Source: Juglans regia (taxonomy: Eukaryota > Streptophyta > Magnoliopsida > Fagales > Juglandaceae). From it: a DNA stretch of 64,000 bases. Shown piece after piece: positions 45,845 through 56,938 of the stretch. The position numbers and the translations under genes are program-made. Within the stretch, counting starts at the first letter, position 1, and every line of letters begins with the position of its first letter. The notes below the pieces were generated by a model. The model was not told the origin of the DNA, made no database searches, and was given only the letters and a program-made list of their open reading frames with translations. The stretch spans positions 21,961,370-22,025,369 of the forward strand of contig NC_049904.1 in NCBI RefSeq assembly GCF_001411555.2, read 5' to 3'.

Positions 45845-48800
45845 TGTAACACCCCATATTTTAGTGTAATTTTAATGAAGAAATTATTTTTATTGATTCA
45901 AACTTTATTCTCTTGTTTTAAAATTTTTGGATTTTTTTTAATTGGGTTATTTTATGATTTTTAGTTTACAAATTTTTTTTTTATTTTTAGGTGCTTTCTT
46001 TAAATTAATTACTGTTATCCGTTTAAATTTCTTCTCAAATTAAATTAACTTATTATTGGATTTAATTATTTAGTTTCATTGTAATCATTGCGTTTGAATT
46101 ATTTTTATTTCATTGGCCGTTTTAAAATCATTTGGATTCATTAATAATTTTTTTTAAAAGAGAGTTTAGGTTTAAGTATATTTATTTTATGTTATTTTTT
46201 TTATTTTCTTTTCTCTTTAGACTTAAGAAGCCGTTCCTTGGAAGCACCCAGAGCACGTCTTACCCGTTTGCCATTTTCATGCATTCCCTTTTCATCCCCT
46301 TCATCTAGGTTTTTCCCTTTACTATTTATATCTCCTTTATATACATACTTACGGTTATCATCTCAACCCTAGTTTATTTGCCGCTGCTCTTCCTCTTCAC
46401 GCTCTTAGCCTTCCATACTCATCTGAACCTCCACCCCCAACCTCAGTGCAAACCACAACCTCTTCTCAGAAAAACACCAAACCGTAAGGCTCGGTTTTCT
46501 CCCAGTAAAACTGCCACCCGCAAACCTATTCACGTGCCACAAGTCCACCAAACCCCGTCCGCGCCAGTACCATAGCCTCTCTCAGTCCACCACTTCAGCC
46601 TTGTGCCACCACCCACTTTACGCAAACCACCACCCCAGTTTATACCTTCAAAAAGCAGAACATCATACACCTTTTTTTCTCTCAATCGAAACAGAGAGTC
46701 CTTGCCACTGGACAACCGCACCTCGCGAGCCACCAAGCTGTCGCCACCGCGGAAGAGCCACCCACACGCATGGACATACAAGCCCCGAAAATCCTCTGTT
46801 TTAGTTGCCTAAAACAGAGCAGCGTCCCAGCTGCTGTAGTCACGCTCCATCGAGAGCTCCACCACGCCGTGCCCCGCAGAAACTGCCGGCGAGGACCTTC
46901 CATCACCCCAGTCCGCCGAACGCTGCCTCAGTTTTCCCTCGGTAAGCTCGCGCCACTTCCGGTTGAGAGTCCTTCCCTTTCGGTCTCTCTCTCGTTCTCT
47001 CACCGTCCCTCTCTCTCTCGATTTCAGCTCTCTCTCCCTCTCTTCCCGTGCGAAGCCGTCGAGGACATCACCACCGCCTCAGCCCAGTTTCCGTAGCACC
47101 CCCACGGTGCCACTGTCTCGGCTTTTCGTGAGTGAGCTTCTGCCGTCACTCCCTTTTGAGCCTCTGCATGATTATGTTTTCTTTTAGTTATTGTTGTTTC
47201 TTACTTAAAAGGGAAACTGGAGGTGTCTCGGTTGATTTGTAGACCAAGGGTGTTTTACCCTTTCCACCCTTGTTGTTTAGCATATCAATTGATTTTTTTT
47301 TTTTTTTTTTATATATTCTTGCAAAGTAAGACATGGGCCGGACGTGTTTCTCTTATATTATTTTTTTTTAATTAGGCAATTGTGGGTTTATCTTGTTAGG
47401 TTAGTATCTTTAAGAGAAGTATTATTTTTTTTTTTGGAATGGTTATAAAGTAGATACTGATAAATGATTTTTTTGAAATGGTCGATAAGTACAAAATATT
47501 AATGTGAATCCTTTTAAAAAGAGTATATATATATATTTATATATTTCAGTATTATTTAAACAAAAGTAAGAGTTTCTACTTATAATGATTTTAACATAGT
47601 TATGTATTTAGTATTATAAATTATCGTAAGATCCCTTTCATAAATGGGTTAGGATTTAATGTTTTAGTCGGAATTACTAAGTTGGATATTGGTGAATTTA
47701 GACAATGAAGTTAGTATCTTAGGAATAATGAGAAGTTTGGGTTTGAAGAATCAAAAATAGATTATTTTAGAAATTTTAGGCTTGAATATCAAAATGCGAG
47801 ATTGATTGGAAATTTATGAAAATTTATGTGATTATTTTTATAGGTGACGATTTATAGTCGACTCGACATATTTGAGGAAAATTCTGGAAAAGTTAAGTCG
47901 TCCAGGTAAGCGGGGTCCCTATGCTAGATTTGCATAAAAATAAAATGGACTGAGGTTGATTTTTGAAAATATGCATGTTTTGTTATGAAAAGAGATTTGA
48001 ACTACCTCAGTCATTTGTTTTGCATTACTCATGAGATTTTGTATAAGAATAAAATATTTTCTGGCATGACTGGTGTAGACATGAGCTATTTTGCATTTTA
48101 CTTCTGAATTGTGTAAAAGAGAGCGAATACGAAAGTTTGTGCATAAAATTATGTTTTGTGATTTTTGAAAACTCTGTTCTATTCTGAAGATATTCTGTAC
48201 TCTGATATGATGTGATTTCTGAAAACTCTGTTCTGTTCTGAAGATGTTCTGTATTCTGATATGATGTAATTTCTGAAAACTTTTGGCATGACATTCTGAA
48301 TCGGGATGTGGTTTGTGGATGGTGACCTATTTGACCTACCACGGGTGCTAATAGTGGCTTCTGTTTTGGTTGGTACCAACTGTTCTGTTTCTGGTGCACC
48401 CACTTTGGAAACAAAGTGGTTTTCTGGTGGTCTTTCCTGTGTGCACACTCGGGGCTCCGAGAATAAATAAGGGTAAGATTCACATTCTGTTTCTGCTCGG
48501 TTAGCTACCGGGGTTTGCACAACCCTACCACGGGGGTTAAACATGGCCTCTGATGCGATATGATGCTCTGGTTCGATGGTGGTCAGTTATGCTATGCCAA
48601 AAGAATTTGAATAAGAATATTTTTGAACTTTCGCTCTGATATTTTTATAACATGTTCTGACCCTGCATTATGAAAATAAAAAGTGTTTTGTTCTGCATTA
48701 TGAAATCTGTAAATGCTCATGTTTACATACTAGTATATGTTCTCTGCTTACTGAGTTGTTGATAACTCACCCCTATCTTCATAATATATTTCAGATAATT

Positions 48801-49145
48801 TGATGCAACAGCTGAGAACCAGGAATAGGGAGTATGTGCAGGTTTTGTGGAACATAGAAGACTAAGTGCCTTAGGGTGCAATGACTCTTGAAGAGTAACT
48901 TTTTGGTAGAATTGATATTTTATGTGATTTTGGAATGTTGAGTAACGAATGTTTCTAATCGAGTAGAAAAGTTATGTATAACGACGAGACACCACTGATG
49001 TGCCTTACGTAGGAATATGGATATTTGTGTTGAACAAATGGCTTAATATGTTATGGAGACTCTGGTTTATTTTAAATGCATTAGTTGGAATTGATTTTAG
49101 ATGATATGAGTTAACTCTCCGGACCCTCGGGGTCGGGGCGTTACA
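45845..49145 (+). mobile_element. TGTAACACCC-type LTR-like element, copy D, TSD ATAAG
   Basis: TGTAACACCCCATATTTTAG starts at 45845 and GTCGGGGCGTTACA ends at 49145, giving 3301 bp, flanked by ATAAG at 45840-45844 and 49146-49150. It sits head-to-head inside copy C. In order: an AT-rich 5' part, a TATA-like TTTATATACATA near 46335, a GC- and CT-rich block (46370-47190) whose frames are Pro/Ser-rich and poorly conserved, a long AT-rich part, the exon-like block at 47844-47905, and a terminal exon-like piece after TTTCAG (48793). No retrotransposon protein is encoded. A solo LTR fits best. Confidence 0.9.
47844..47905 (+). other. Conserved 62-nt exon-like block in copy D
   Basis: TTTTTATAG precedes GTGACGATTTATAGTCGACT, and the block ends GTCCAG before GTAAGCGGGG. 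It differs from copy E by a few substitutions and one extra G. Acceptor and donor contexts are kept in both. Confidence 0.6.
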
Positions 49146-49496
49146 ATAAGGCAATAAAAAGTAGAGAGGGAGAGACCTGAATGATGGACAGAAACGAAAA
49201 AAAAAAAGAAGAGAGCTCAGATACTGAAAGGGAGTTCAAACTGCCTAGACGTGGGAAAAAAAATAGAAATTTGGGTGGAGGAATTTTCGGGAGTGCAAGA
49301 ACTAAAAGTGAAAAAAAAAACAGTCGGAAGAATAAAATGCATGCGGAAAGACGAAGCTCTTGACGTCGTGGCTGCGTGAAAAACAGGGAAGAAGAAAAAA
49401 AAAATAAAATTGGGGAAGTTTATTGCTGGGGGAGGCAGGAGGGAAAAGAAAGAGAAGGGAAAAAAAAAATTCAAAGGGCCTGGGTGTTACAGGAGG

Positions 49497-50201
49497 TGTA
49501 TCAATATTTAATTAATTCAGAGTACCAAGAGGGGGTTGTGAGCCATCTAACCAAGATAGGTCTTTTAACTTGAATAATGACTCGAGAATGTGGAGGGGTT
49601 TTAAGAATGAGAAATGATATATTTTTCAGTATAGAGTGCGTAAGTATCTGCAGTTCTTTGGAAAAAATATAGATTTATATGAAAAAATTAATTTTTTAAT
49701 AATAGATCTTATTCTTTTTTTAAAAAAAAAATAGACGACAATTACACAATCCATAACTATATTGAAAGGTTGTTTCAGCAAAACCAAAAGAGCAACAAGC
49801 ACATTTAGAAGCAAGAGATAAACTGCCACACTGTTGAGTTTTGTCGTCTATTGGGATATCAATGTTACTGTCCAACAATTTCTTGATAAATATAGAAATT
49901 TTAGTAGGAAGAGCATGGTTCCAAATAAAAGAGTGAAAAGGACAGGGAATGAAATGAGTATGATGAAATGAAATGAGTAAAATCTATCTTGTTTGGATAT
50001 TTTAGGGAAATGAATGGAAAGTAAATTATAATCTTGTTAAGGATTATTTTCCAACATTATTATTAACATACTGAGCAAAAAACATCATCATTAATGTGCC
50101 TTTCCTAAATTTTCTTTTCTAAAATTAATAAATTTTAGTTTATTGAGATTAAACTTCACATATCATCTTCAATTGATAATCATTAAGATGGAGTTTCAAA
50201 T
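49497..50201. other. Intergenic stretch without recognised gene
   Basis: AT-rich. The sequence at about 49660-49730, with A- and T-runs, resembles a decayed MITE. A short duplicated GAAATGAGTA-like word occurs near 49950-49980. No coding signal. Confidence 0.5.
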
Positions 50202-51051
50202 ATAATTTGTGAGATGATGAGAGCAAAAATCCAAGTCTCGATCCATCCATCACTGCGTTATGTGGAAACGTGTTTTCAGCTAGCAAGACCGACTGAGTAG
50301 CTCGACTTAAGGTTGCCGTGCACCAATTAAGGGGTAGAAAATGCAGATATCCCAATGAAAATCAATCATGACATTGACAAAATGGATTGACCAGAGGGTC
50401 TAAAAATCAAGGATATTGGAGTCCTGATGAATTTGACAAAAGTAATGGATATGAAAAAGTTAATGGCTTGTATATTACTCCTGCAGGCTGTCTGTCACAC
50501 AAACCCGGCCCCTGCATGTGATCAACAATATACCTTATTATTATCAAATTAAGGACTACACTCAAGCTGTCATGAATACAAAATGATTTTTTTTTTAATA
50601 ATTTTATGACTGGAATATTTTAAAAGATTTCTAAAGAATAGAAAATATGTAGCTCACGGTAATATTCTGAATATTAGTACTCATGAGTATAAATATGAAT
50701 TTCAGCATTATATACCATGTGGGTCCACATACTATATCTAATATCTATCTCGATTCAAATTATAGAAAATATTTGAGCAACAAATCTCTAATTTCCGTAA
50801 CTTTATTCCAAGATGGGAGTTTATTTACAAACAACTTTGCCAATTAGAAAGGTCATCCTTGACCCCACCTTAATTGGTGCACGGCAACATAAAGTCGAGC
50901 TACTCGATCGGTCTTTGCTAGCTGAAAAGTGAAACATTTTTCCACATGTTGGTGACCCTATTGTTGGGCAAATAATCTATATATTGTCCGGAAGTTACGC
51001 GGCAATGGATGGATCGAGACTTGGATTTTTGCTCTCATATCTCACAAATTA
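50202..51051. repeat. Large inverted repeat (arms 50202-50332 and 50868-51051)
   Basis: The left arm runs from ATAATTTGTGAGATGATGAG to CCGTGCACCAATTAAGG. The right arm is its reverse complement, from CCTTAATTGGTGCACGG to CTCACAAATTA, with an extra 50 bp or so in the middle (near 50945-50998). The spacer is about 535 bp. Both arms share CCAAGTCTCGATCCATCCAT and GTAGCTCGACTT. A transcript through it could fold into a long hairpin. I recognise no gene in the arms. Confidence 0.88.
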
Positions 51052-51055
51052 GGAC

Positions 51056-51260
51056 GTTTGAATTGAGAAATCATCTCATCTTATTTTATTTCATCTTATT
51101 ATTATAATTTTTTTAAATTTTCACATAAAATATAATAAATAATTCAATTTTTTCAAATCTCAAAATAATAATAATATTAAAAAAATAATATTCTAACAAT
51201 ATTTTATTCAACTTTCAATTTTCATATAAAACTATCTCATCTAATCTCACTATCCAAAGC
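51056..51260. mobile_element. MITE of the ATCTCATC family
   Basis: It starts near GTTTGAATTGAGAAATCATC and ends CTCACTATCCAAAGC; the middle is AT-rich with TTTTCAAATCTCAAAATAAT and ATTCAACTTTCA. Related copies lie at 55890-56245 and 56318-56482. It directly abuts the right arm of the large inverted repeat. Confidence 0.65.
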
Positions 51261-52284
51261 CAGCCTCGACTACTTGGATTTGTCATTTAACAATGAGAAT
51301 TTTATATGCCCAAGTGTATGAAAGATAATTCATGCTCAAAATAGGATTTCATATTTCAGTTATTTGTAATTTGGTATTAACTAGTCGCATACCTACACGA
51401 CGCGCAGAAATAATTACAATCTTCCGTACTTATTTAATCTTAAATATAAAATGAAATAACTCATTATAAGTAATATAGTACTCTTTTATACGAAACTAAT
51501 TATCTTTAAAAAAAGCATACCAATTAACATTGAAAACCTGTGTAAAGCTTTTGTTATCAACCAATAAGCCATTTAAAATGCACCATTTTAAGTTGTCCAA
51601 TAAGAGTGTGATTTTCATCATCGCATCATGCTTTTGCACAAACTCAAACATCTTACTAATTGATTTGATACCCTCACTAACCCATCTGCATTCCGCCATC
51701 AACACAAAGTAGCACCAAAATTCTTATTTCAACACCATTACATCCAACAAATTTCCTCAAGTACACAAAATGATATATAAAACATCAACACGATCAAATT
51801 AATTACAATTTATTTATCAATCTCCTTGTCTGGTTGAAGCACTCATAATCAAAATCTAGCCACTAAAAATAGAGACATCGCATGTAAGATTCTTCACCTC
51901 GCATGATCCATTCACTGAAAGAGGGGGAGGTGGTGTGAGGGACAGGAGAATTCAAACATCTGTAAAAACATTAGCTTAGTAAATAGAACTCATAATTTTC
52001 CCGTGGATCACTTTGTAGAAAATGAACATCTTAACATCTTAGACAATATTGGGTCATTTCGTTTTCTTGTATCCTAGCTACCGATCGATAGGATGGTCCC
52101 AATTCAAGATTCATGCATGTTAGTATGGTAGGGTTCTTCAAACATAAGTGGATTGTGAGATTTTAGAAGATATTTGTGAGTGTTGAGATTATATAAAAGT
52201 AATTATATAATCTAACGTACCACATCAAATCACGTTAGTTTATTGATTTACTTTGATGACATCTCTTTATGACTAAAACATTTA
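51261..52284. other. Intergenic stretch without recognised gene
   Basis: AT-rich; open frames of 60-70 codons on both strands (for example around 51496-51712) overlap one another and show no family resemblance. Nothing else supported. Confidence 0.5.
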
Positions 52285-53680
52285 TCTTTGAAAAATGAAG
52301 CCATGGCAACTTGTAACACCCAGTATTTTTTTAGTGTATTTTTTTAATTGAATGATTATTTGTTATTAATTTAAAATTAGATTATCTTGTTTTAAATTTT
52401 CAAATTTCAGTGGGTTTATTTTTATGATTTTTAATTTGTGAAAATTAAATTTGACATGTATCCTTAATATTAATTATTGTTATGCATTTAATTTTCTTTT
52501 CATAGTAAATTAACTTCTTGTTGGATTTAATTATTTATTTTCATTTTAATCACTGCGTTTGAATTATTTTATTTCACTTGCTGTTTTAAAATCGTCTCCG
52601 TTGGATTATTTTTTTGTGATCCAAGCTGTGAGGATTGGACCTCATTTCTTTCATTACATTTTCTCTTTTCTTTTTTCTTCCTTTCTCTTTTCTTCTTTTC
52701 TTTTCTTTCTTTTTTTTTCTTCTTCTCCTGGTCTTTCCCTGCGCGCCGCAACCCCTCTCCCTCTCTCTCTCCATCCGATCCTCCTTCTCACCCCAGCGCC
52801 GCCGTGCGCCGGCGGTGGTCGACACAGCCCAGCTTCCCAGCACCCCCACCCACCGACGACCTCCCTCTCCGGTTTCCAGCCCCAGTCGTGCCGCCATTAG
52901 CCTCCACGCACCACACTAAGCCGCGGCATTCCTTGCGCCGCTGCGCCGCCGTCGCGCCACCTCCGGCGACCATCTTCTCACCACATCATCATTGACCTTC
53001 TAGCAACCTAATGCACCCATCCTCGGCTCCGATCTGTCACCGGTGAAGCCCCATCTATCTCCATCTCCGATTTGAGCATTTTGGCCTTAAACCGCCGCCC
53101 ACGCCGCCATCCACGGCCAACCACCACAACCACTAGCTTTACCGACATCCCTAAGCCCTACCCTATCATTCTCGGGTCTTCGTTTACACCTGTTCAAAAG
53201 TGGGTTTTTGAGACCCACGGCCATAGTGTATTTCGCACTGTTTTGTTGCTGCGTTGCCGCTTCTAGCACCTTCGTGATCTTTCAAAAATTATATTATAAC
53301 ATTGTAAGTATTTTTCCCAAAGAACTTTTGAGATTTAAATGTATTTTTGTGCTAATTCATTTTTATTGTGAATTTGTTGATTGTGCTGGACTGAGTCCGA
53401 GGAGTAAGGGGGTCGGTTGGATTGGATGATGGAATTATTTGTGTGAGATTGGTTTATGCTTTGAAATTTGTTGACTGTTTCAGGTTTAAATATTGGTGTT
53501 TTGAGTTTGATGTTGGTCATGGTGGATATTGGTGATTTTTACGAAGTGATGATATATTTTGGGATTATGAGGGTTTTAAGTTTTGAGATATTAAAATAGG
53601 TTATTTTAGAAGTTTAGGCTTAAATATCGAAATCTGTGATTGATTGAAAACTTACGGAAATTGTGTGATTATTTTTATAG

Positions 53681-53741
53681 GTGACGATTTATAGTCGACT
53701 CGACTTTTTTGAGAAAAATTCTGAAAAGCTAAGTTGTCCAG
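53681..53741 (+). other. Conserved 61-nt exon-like block in copy E
   Basis: TTTTTATAG precedes GTGACGATTTATAGTCGACT, and the block ends TGTCCAG before GTAAGCGGGG. It is the third instance of a block with the same borders (see 44233-44293 and 47844-47905). Confidence 0.6.
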
Positions 53742-54159
53742 GTAAGCGGGGTTCATATACTAGTTTTGCATAAAAGAAATAAAATGAGGTCGACCTTGAA
53801 AAATAAGCATGTTTGTTTTTTAAAAGAGATGATCTGAAAACAACCTCAGATGTTTGTTCTGCATATGCATAAATTCTATATAAGAGAAAGTGTTTTTCTG
53901 TCATGACTGGTGTAGACATGAGCTAGTTTTGTGCATTTTATTTCTGAACTATGTAAAAGAGCGAATATGAAAATCTAGAGGTTTTGTTATGAACAAATGA
54001 GAATATTTTGTTTATGTTTATCTCAAACATGTGAAATGATCTAAAACTTTTCAGTATTTTGTTTTGAAATGATGTGTCATCTGAAAACTTTGGCATGAAG
54101 TTCTGATTCTGTATATGATTGTAATCGGATTTTCGATGAAATCTATTCTGTTTCTGTTA

Positions 54160-54405
54160 AGGCCCAGCCACAGGTATAATGGTGGTTTATAACCCTACCA
54201 CGGGGGTGAAACATGGTATACGGCCCAGCCACGGGTATAATGGTGGTTTATAACCCTACCACGGGGTGAAACATGGAATATGGACCATCCACGGGTATAA
54301 TGGTGGTTTATAACCCTACCACAGAGGTTAAACATGGAATATGGCTCATCCACGGGTATAATGGTGGTTTATAACCCTACCACGGGGGTTAAACATGGTA
54401 TTGTC
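54160..54405 (+). repeat. Tandem array, four units of about 61 bp, in copy E
   Basis: Units read CCACGGGTATAATGGTGG, TTTATAACCCTACCACGG and GTTAAACATGG with few substitutions. Copy C has three units. Confidence 0.93.
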
Positions 54406-55889
54406 CCAATGTGATACTAAATGATGATATGATTATAATGTTTCAGTTTAGAAATGCCAACGGATTTTCTTTTTGGAATAAGTTTATTTTTCTGGAAATT
54501 TCGCTATAATGTTTTTGTACAAAGTTTTGGTTCTACATTCTGAAAGTAAATATTTTGTTTGGCTTATCAAATGTTATAAATGCTCATATTTACATGCTAG
54601 TATATGCTCTCTGCTTACTGAGTTGTTGATAACTCACCCCCCCTTATCTCCACAATATTTTTCAGATATTATGATGGTTCAGCTGAGGATCAAGATTATG
54701 AGGCATTGGGTGAGATGTTTTAAGTGTGGTGGTTCAAGCATAGGAAGTTTTTTATGAGTATTGTTGATTTTATTAAGAAGTTTTATTTTGTTATAATGAC
54801 TTGATATTTTGAAAAATTGGTTATATTGAGGAAATTAGATTTAATCGAATTTTCTATATGATATTGAGAATTTGGAGTATTTTTTTTATATTGTTGAAAT
54901 GTGAATTTAAGTGTTAGGAAGTAACTCTCCGACCCGTGCGGGACCGGGGCGTTACACAACTACTCCTCTATCAAGGCCTGCCAAAACTTTCGTGGCAATT
55001 TGTGCTGAAAACTGATGCATCAGACAAGGGCCTTGGGGGGTAATGTTGGCCCAAAATGAGCTTTTCCTTGAAATGAGTCTCAAAGTTGTTGGCCTACGGT
55101 TATGAAATAAAGTATACGCCAGGGAAAGCAAACGTAGCAACGGATGCCTTATATCACGTCCACCGAGTAATCATTCCAATACGGACATGCTTGCTGCTAA
55201 TAATGGAGAAGAAACAACACTACAACCTATCTAACATCCTTAATTTCATATATGGGCCGATCTAAGGAAGGCCCACCAAGAAGACCCTTTCTATTTGGAG
55301 CTCCAGAAAAAAATTCAAGCACAACCAAGAAAGTATCATAATTATTTAAGGTAAAATGGATTGCCTATTCTTTTTCTTTTTTATAATGGTAGAGCCGTAA
55401 TACCGTCGTCTTCTTCCTTAAGGCTCAATTTTTGCAAGAATTTCACAGCTCAAAATTTGGGGGCTATTTGAGGGTGCTCAGAACATACAAAAAAATAGCT
55501 TAGTCGTTTTAATGGGAAGGAATGAAGCGTCAAGACCGCTGTTAAAAAATGTGTAGTGGAATGTGATGCTTGTCATCAATGGAAGAAAAGCAACCATGCC
55601 AAGCCAGTAGCTGAAGTTTTTGTAACAACTGTAGTCAAGCTTCGTGAGATTCTGAAGGCTATTATCAATGATGGAGACCCAGTTTTTCTAAACCATTTTT
55701 GGAAATAAGTTTTCAGGTTGAAGGGGACAAAGCTTAACATGAGCACTGCTTGTCAGGTTAAAGGGGATAAAGTTGAAATTATGAAATTGAAAAGTATTTG
55801 TATTTGTGGTAATTGCAAAACACAACAAAAAGGATGTATGTTCTGCTCGCATGTACGGCTATTGTTGCATGACTAGAGCAATTATCAAT

Positions 55890-56482
55890 GTTTGAAATCA
55901 TTTTATCTCATCACATATTAATATCAAAACATCATTTAAACTCAAACATTTTTCAATATCAAATTTTCAACTTTTTCATCTAATCATAATTAGTCTCTAA
56001 TCATTACAGACTTTCTCAAATTTCGGAACAAAACACAAAAAATAGTTTAAATTTTTCAAATCCCAAAACAAAAATAATAATAAAAAGCTATATTCTAACC
56101 CCTTTTAACTTTATAATTTTTATTCAACTTTTTCTTTCTCATTTCCCAAAACCCCATAAAAATCTTAACTCAAACCATTTCACTATTATTCATAAATTAT
56201 CTCACTATTGTTAATAGATTTCTCATCTCATCTCATCTCATCTTATTTATGGAGTCGAATTGAGTTTTTAGGGTTCAAGAGACAATTCGATTAGATCCCG
56301 AGACAGAGCTCCAGTGAAACTCAGGGGTTGTTTGGGTTGAGAGAACCTCTCAACTCATCTAATATTATCTCATCTAATTATTATAAAATTTTCAAGTTCT
56401 CACAAAAAATACAATAAACAATTTAACTTTTTCAAATCTCAAAACATAAATAATATTTTAACAATATTTTGTTCATCTTTCA
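55890..56482. mobile_element. Two decayed ATCTCATC-family MITEs
   Basis: The first (about 55890-56245) ends in ATCTCATCTCATCTCATCTT. The second (about 56318-56482) has GGTTGTTTGGGTTGAGAG and TTTTTCAAATCTCAAAACAT like the copy at 51056, and is cut off at 56482 where TGTGGTGC begins. Confidence 0.6.
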
Positions 56483-56938
56483 TGTGGTGCTCTCGACCCC
56501 CACTTGAGTTCTGGCAAGATTCGTGATGCCGGGATATTGATCGCTTGGGTCAAAGACCACTCGCATAACTTGAAAACATAGTGTATGCTCGCATGCTCAA
56601 TAAATGTGTATAGTTAATTCGCAGCGGAAAAGTAAAGAGGGGCAATCAATTAATACTACCAGAAATTCAAATTATAACTCCAACAAAAAAAATTCATAAG
56701 TGACCAGTCTCCTAATTCTAGACATAAAATGTATACAATTATCTAACTAATTAAAAGGAAAGCACCAAACAACACTACATAAGGGGAAAGATACCCAAGT
56801 CTTCACTCTTCAGGTGGAGCCGATCCTCCAAGCTCATAATCGTCCCCTGCACCAAAGTCTAAGGTTCCAGAGAATGAAACCGTAGGTGGAGACACTACAG
56901 TGAGATTTTGCAATCTCAACAAATAAAGCCAATAGAAT
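56483..56938 (-). mobile_element. Fragment of a copy-B-like LTR element
   Basis: TGTGGTGCTCTCGACCCCCA at 56483 resembles TGTGGCGCCCCTGACCCCCA at the left end of copy B, and CAGGTGGAGCCGATCCTCC near 56811 resembles the block at 32670. The match ends about where another LTR begins (56939). Confidence 0.5.

Larger units (their letters stand above)
43021..49491 (-). mobile_element. TGTAACACCC-type LTR-like element, copy C, TSD GGAGG, split by copy D
   Basis: It starts TGTAACGCCCCGGTCTCGCA at 43021 and ends GGGTGTTACA at 49491, flanked by GGAGG at 43016-43020 and 49492-49496. Copy D (45845-49145) is inserted inside it; without D and one duplication the element is about 3.17 kb. In minus orientation it has an AT-rich 5' end, a purine/pyrimidine-rich GC-rich block (about 45100-45840 and 49150-49480), then AT-rich sequence with exon-like pieces and a tandem array. 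It is closest to copy E. No gag, pol, primer-binding site or polypurine tract is present. Frames in the GC-rich block (for example 45096-45482) are not conserved with E. Confidence 0.9.
52312..54956 (+). mobile_element. TGTAACACCC-type LTR-like element, copy E, TSD CAACT
   Basis: TGTAACACCCAGTA starts at 52312 and GGACCGGGGCGTTACA ends at 54956, 2645 bp, flanked by CAACT at 52307-52311 and 54957-54961. It has the same layout as copy D: AT-rich 5' 300 bp, pyrimidine-rich then GC-rich block (52640-53280), exon-like block 53681-53741, tandem array 54160-54405, and a last exon-like piece after TTTTTCAG (54665) beginning ATATTATGATGGTTCAGC. No transposon protein. The target is a gypsy pol remnant. 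Confidence 0.92.
52285..55770 (+). pseudogene. Ty3/gypsy pol remnant, split by copy E
   Basis: Before copy E the plus strand reads EAMAT, and after it TPLL then FVLKTDASDKGLGG, the RT/RNase H junction of gypsy polymerase; the reading resumes at the CAACT duplication. Further on come KLLAYGYEIKYTPGKANVAT (RNase H end, about 55090), AQFLQEFHSSKFGGYLRVLR then the integrase H2C2 region (about 55420-55600), and DGDPVFLNHFW...KGTKLNMSTA (integrase core, about 55670-55750). Stops, frameshifts and an internal deletion are frequent. Only fragments of RNase H and integrase remain. Confidence 0.8.

Noticed and set aside
45096..45852. Long Pro/Ser/His-rich minus-strand frames
   Set aside because: They lie in the GC-rich leader of LTR-like copy C, are not conserved in frame with copies D and E, and look like no family.
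46378..47187. Pro-rich plus-strand frames suggesting an extensin or similar
   Set aside because: Several frames are open at once in a low-complexity CCACC-rich block of copy D; related blocks in C and E encode something else.
45845..49145. Reading the TGTAACRCCCC elements as DNA transposons with inverted ends
   Set aside because: The matching ends are only about 11 bp, begin TG and end CA, and make 5-bp duplications, all of which suits LTRs better; the alternative is kept as a refutation test.
49181..49474. Lys/Glu-rich plus frame and Phe/Ser-rich minus frame
   Set aside because: Both come from A- and GA-rich runs inside the distal part of LTR-like copy C.
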